This document shows, in pieces, positions 39,340 through 41,546 of a stretch of 41,546 bases of DNA; within the stretch, counting starts at the first letter, position 1; each line of letters opens with the position of its first letter. The notes under the pieces were generated by a model. It was given only the letters and a program-made list of their open reading frames with translations, was not told where the DNA came from and did not search any database. The DNA comes from Glycomyces buryatensis (GTDB taxonomy: Bacteria > Actinomycetota > Actinomycetes > Mycobacteriales > Micromonosporaceae): assembly GCF_004912275.1 (NCBI RefSeq), contig NZ_STGY01000039.1, forward strand, positions 1 through 41,546, written 5' to 3'. Both the position numbers and the translations under genes were made by a program.

Positions 39340-41256
39340 CTACCAGTCGAACGAGTCGCGGGCCGGGGCCGTCGCCGGGGTGCGCTCGACCTCGGGGCCC
39401 TCATACAGCTGCGGGTGACGTTTCACGATGGCCGCGAACGCCAGGATCACCCACAGCGGCAACAGGATCAGCCACGTCCACGCCGGACTGAACGGGATCG
39501 CCGGAATGATCCACACGCCCCGGTCGATCGAGTCGACCAAGGCGAGGGCCCCGATGAGCGAGGTGGCCGCGCCCAAGGCGCGGAGCCCGGCGCTCGACCA
39601 CGACCGCCCGGCCAGGAGCCACCCGACGCCCCACAACCCGATCGCCAGGGCCTCGTAGTCGGCCCGCCCCGACCAGGTCGCCAGCACCATCAGCAGTGCG
39701 CCGGCGGCGGTCGCCATGGCGGAGAAGGACATCGCCCCGCCCGGTGGCGGAGCGGGGGAGCGGGCGGCGGCGAACCAGCCGGCGCCGGTGAGGAACAGCA
39801 GCGAGGCCGCGAACAGCACACCCACCTGGAATTCGAGCCGCTCGGTCTGGCGGGCGCCGAACCAGTCGCAGGAGTCGGGGACGATGCCGCCGGCCAGCCC
39901 GCCCGGGCCGCAGTGCCAGGTCTTGAACGTCCGCATCGGATCGCCCACGACCCGGTCCGATCCGGCGTCGGCGCAGTCGGGCATCGCGGCGGGCGCGGTG
40001 TGCAGCGCGGTCGGTTCGGTGAAGCAGTTCGCCTCGCCCGCCCCGTCCCACCACAGGTCGTGGCGGTTGCGGGCGCGCTGGCCGTCGTCTCGGATCCCGA
40101 GGGTGTTGTCCTCGAACCGGTTGCCCATGGCGGGTTCGGCGAGCGGGGACCAGACGGCGATGGCGTAGGAGCGCTGGCCCCAGATGTGGTTGCCCCAGAA
40201 GTAGTTGCCGCGGCCGCCGGCGATGGCGACGCCGACGCCGGCGGGCGCGGCGAGGTCGGCGCACAGGACGCCGCCGGAGCTGGAACTGGAGTCGGAACCA
40301 GGGCCAGGCTCGGTCAGCTCGGGGGTGCAGGCGTCGGAGCCGGGTTCGGCGCGATGGTCGGCATTGTTGTCGTAGATCGCATTGCCGGTGGCCTCCAGGG
40401 CGGTGCTGCCGTTGGACCCGGCGACGAGGAGGCCGGTGACATTGCCGTGCAGCCGGTTCCCGGTGACGGTGAGGTCGACGTCGCCGTTCACGCGCATCCC
40501 GACGCGGTTCCCACTGGATTCGCATCCCTCCACAGCGCCCACTGCGGCTTGGAGGGCGATGCCGACATTGCCATTGTCCTCGGCGCGGCAGTCCCGCACA
40601 TCCACGCCGTCGCCATGGACGGCGAAGCCGTTGACGCCATTGCCGGTCGCCGCGACGCCGTCCACGACCGTGCCCCGCGCCCCCGAGACAACCAGCCCGT
40701 CCTCCGCGCCTCCGCTGAGCGTGAAGCCGGTGAGGTACACCTGATCCGGACTGCTCACCTCCATGACGGAGCCGACGCCCGACCCGGCGGCGATCTGCAC
40801 GTCCTCGGGCCCGTCGCCGAGCCCTTCGATCTGGAGACCGGGGGTGGTGTGGTCGACGGCGATGGTCTGATCGGCGGAGTAATGCCCCGGCAGTACGAGG
40901 ATGCGCCAGGCCCCTTCCTCCACGGCCGCAATGGCTTCGCCGAGACTCGCGTGACCGTCGGACGGGCATTCGTCCTCCCACAGCCGCTCGTTGACGATGC
41001 GCTGGTTGTACTCCACGCCCTCGTTGCGCTCGGCGAAGTCCTCGGCGCTGGAGGGGCACACGAGCAGGTAGCCGCCGGTCTCCCGGTACTCCGGCAGCGC
41101 CGTCTCCTCCCGCGCGACCACCGGATCCGACAGCGGCGGGCCCTCGAGGAAGGGGAGGGCGAGGAACGCGAAACCGGCCACACCCAGGGCGGCCACCAGG
41201 ACCGTCAGGGTGCCGATGGCAACCGGCCGAACGGGTTTGCGGGGCTGCGGGGGCAT
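39340..41256 (-). CDS. Membrane-anchored right-handed parallel beta-helix protein
   Basis: The 638-aa protein begins with a membrane segment (about 13-35) then an outer region of beta-helix (about 100-400). This contains many short strands such as GVDVRDCRAEDNGNVGIAL, GNRVGMRVNGDVDLTVTGNR and GNYFWGNHIWGQRSYAIAV, as in polysaccharide lyases and NosD/CASH-type repeats. Repeated Cys and Asn steps fit the coil. Five hydrophobic segments lie in the last 200 residues, and a short basic end follows. It may bind cell-wall or exopolysaccharide at the surface. ATG 41256 follows a TACCCT box (complement of 41263-41268) by 6 nt. No catalytic site was recognised. Confidence 0.8.
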   Translation of the reverse strand: MPPQPRKPVRPVAIGTLTVLVAALGVAGFAFLALPFLEGPPLSDPVVAREETALPEYRETGGYLLVCPSSAEDFAERNEGVEYNQRIVNERLWEDECPSDGHASLGEAIAAVEEGAWRILVLPGHYSADQTIAVDHTTPGLQIEGLGDGPEDVQIAAGSGVGSVMEVSSPDQVYLTGFTLSGGAEDGLVVSGARGTVVDGVAATGNGVNGFAVHGDGVDVRDCRAEDNGNVGIALQAAVGAVEGCESSGNRVGMRVNGDVDLTVTGNRLHGNVTGLLVAGSNGSTALEATGNAIYDNNADHRAEPGSDACTPELTEPGPGSDSSSSSGGVLCADLAAPAGVGVAIAGGRGNYFWGNHIWGQRSYAIAVWSPLAEPAMGNRFEDNTLGIRDDGQRARNRHDLWWDGAGEANCFTEPTALHTAPAAMPDCADAGSDRVVGDPMRTFKTWHCGPGGLAGGIVPDSCDWFGARQTERLEFQVGVLFAASLLFLTGAGWFAAARSPAPPPGGAMSFSAMATAAGALLMVLATWSGRADYEALAIGLWGVGWLLAGRSWSSAGLRALGAATSLIGALALVDSIDRGVWIIPAIPFSPAWTWLILLPLWVILAFAAIVKRHPQLYEGPEVERTPATAPARDSFDW

Positions 41257-41546
41257 AAGGCGAGGGTAACCCGATCGTGCCCACACGGACTCGATCGGAA
41301 TCGGAAGACAGTTGCCATCCCCCGGCGCCGTTCGGTGCGGTCTTCAAGCATCGGCGATGAAGAGGTGGCACCGTGCCCGGGTGGAATGGCCGTGGCCCGC
41401 GCCGTTCGGGTTGGGCTTCAATCAGGCAGCGACGGAAGGGTGTGGAGGGTGCCCGCGCAACGCGCCCGACCGCGGGTGGCATTGCCGTCGAGTTTTGTCG
41501 GTCTCCGGGGGCATCTTTGAGACCGGGGGGTGCCGATCCGCGACAC
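41257..41546. promoter_or_regulatory. Promoter of the beta-helix gene; otherwise no gene
   Basis: TACCCT on the minus strand (complement of 41263-41268) is the probable -10 box for a leaderless beta-helix mRNA. The remaining bases have only shadow frames without ribosome sites. Confidence 0.35.

Noticed and set aside
36604..41520. A plus-strand open frame of about 1638 codons opposite the AAA+, 67-aa and beta-helix genes
   Set aside because: It is antisense to three clearly real genes, is rich in His, Arg, Gly and Gln, and has no motif. Stops are rare opposite high-GC genes, so long shadow frames are expected.
1..41546. CRISPR arrays, rRNA or prophage structural genes
   Set aside because: No regularly spaced repeats, rRNA-like sequence or phage capsid/tail proteins were seen on either strand.

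Overview
The window is high-GC DNA with dense, overlapping genes, many GTG starts, TAnnnT -10 boxes placed 6-7 nt before start codons (leaderless mRNAs), Tat-type secretion signals and typical PucR, HxlR and XRE-cupin regulators. This points to an actinomycete (Actinomycetota). The genus cannot be fixed from the sequence.

Left part (1-13.9 kb) is an accessory, recombined region. It holds gene debris: the C-terminal piece of an ATP-dependent DNA ligase, a VOC-family tail, an ECF-sigma C-terminal tail, a 5'-truncated IS5-type transposase and a frameshifted IS21 IstA piece. Between these lie intact genes of the kind found in defence islands: a DUF262/DUF1524 (GmrSD-like) nuclease at 2532-4337, a frameshifted small gene, an unrecognised 601-aa protein behind an 11-codon leaderless upstream ORF, an archaeal-type (DUF234) ATPase with a D...ExK tail, and a 235-aa protein with a HEPN-type RxxxxH motif. 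A 1.14-kb unit at 9520-10663 is bounded by perfect 16-bp inverted repeats and a CTA duplication. It carries a gutted transposase plus a SAM methyltransferase as passenger. A NAD-dependent DNA ligase (ligA-type, 700 aa) closes this part.

Middle part (13.9-27.3 kb): an HSL-type hydrolase probably shortened by the IS21 remnant; a PucR-type regulator; a translationally coupled fucU / GH29 alpha-L-fucosidase pair; an HxlR regulator divergent from a SnoaL-like gene; a RibD-like remnant; a five-gene operon for an OpuC/ProX-type osmolyte ABC importer ending with a disulfide oxidoreductase; a DinB-like protein; a secreted GH43-AbfB arabinofuranosidase with a LacI-like operator on its -10 box; a small hypothetical gene; and an aminoglycoside-phosphotransferase-fold protein.

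Right part (27.4-41.5 kb): a minus-strand cluster that encodes the complete hydroxyproline to 2-oxoglutarate route (three-component D-hydroxyproline dehydrogenase, pyrroline-4-hydroxy-2-carboxylate deaminase, 4-hydroxyproline 2-epimerase, 2-oxoglutarate semialdehyde dehydrogenase). Its promoter/operator lies at the end of an XRE-cupin regulator gene. Next are a secreted GH11 xylanase with a well-formed promoter, a zinc alcohol dehydrogenase, a CDC48-like double AAA+ ATPase whose first ATPase domain looks dead, a 67-aa protein, and a membrane-anchored right-handed beta-helix protein. Three secreted or intracellular polysaccharide enzymes (GH29, GH43, GH11) suggest a plant-biomass lifestyle. No tRNA, rRNA or CRISPR array was seen.
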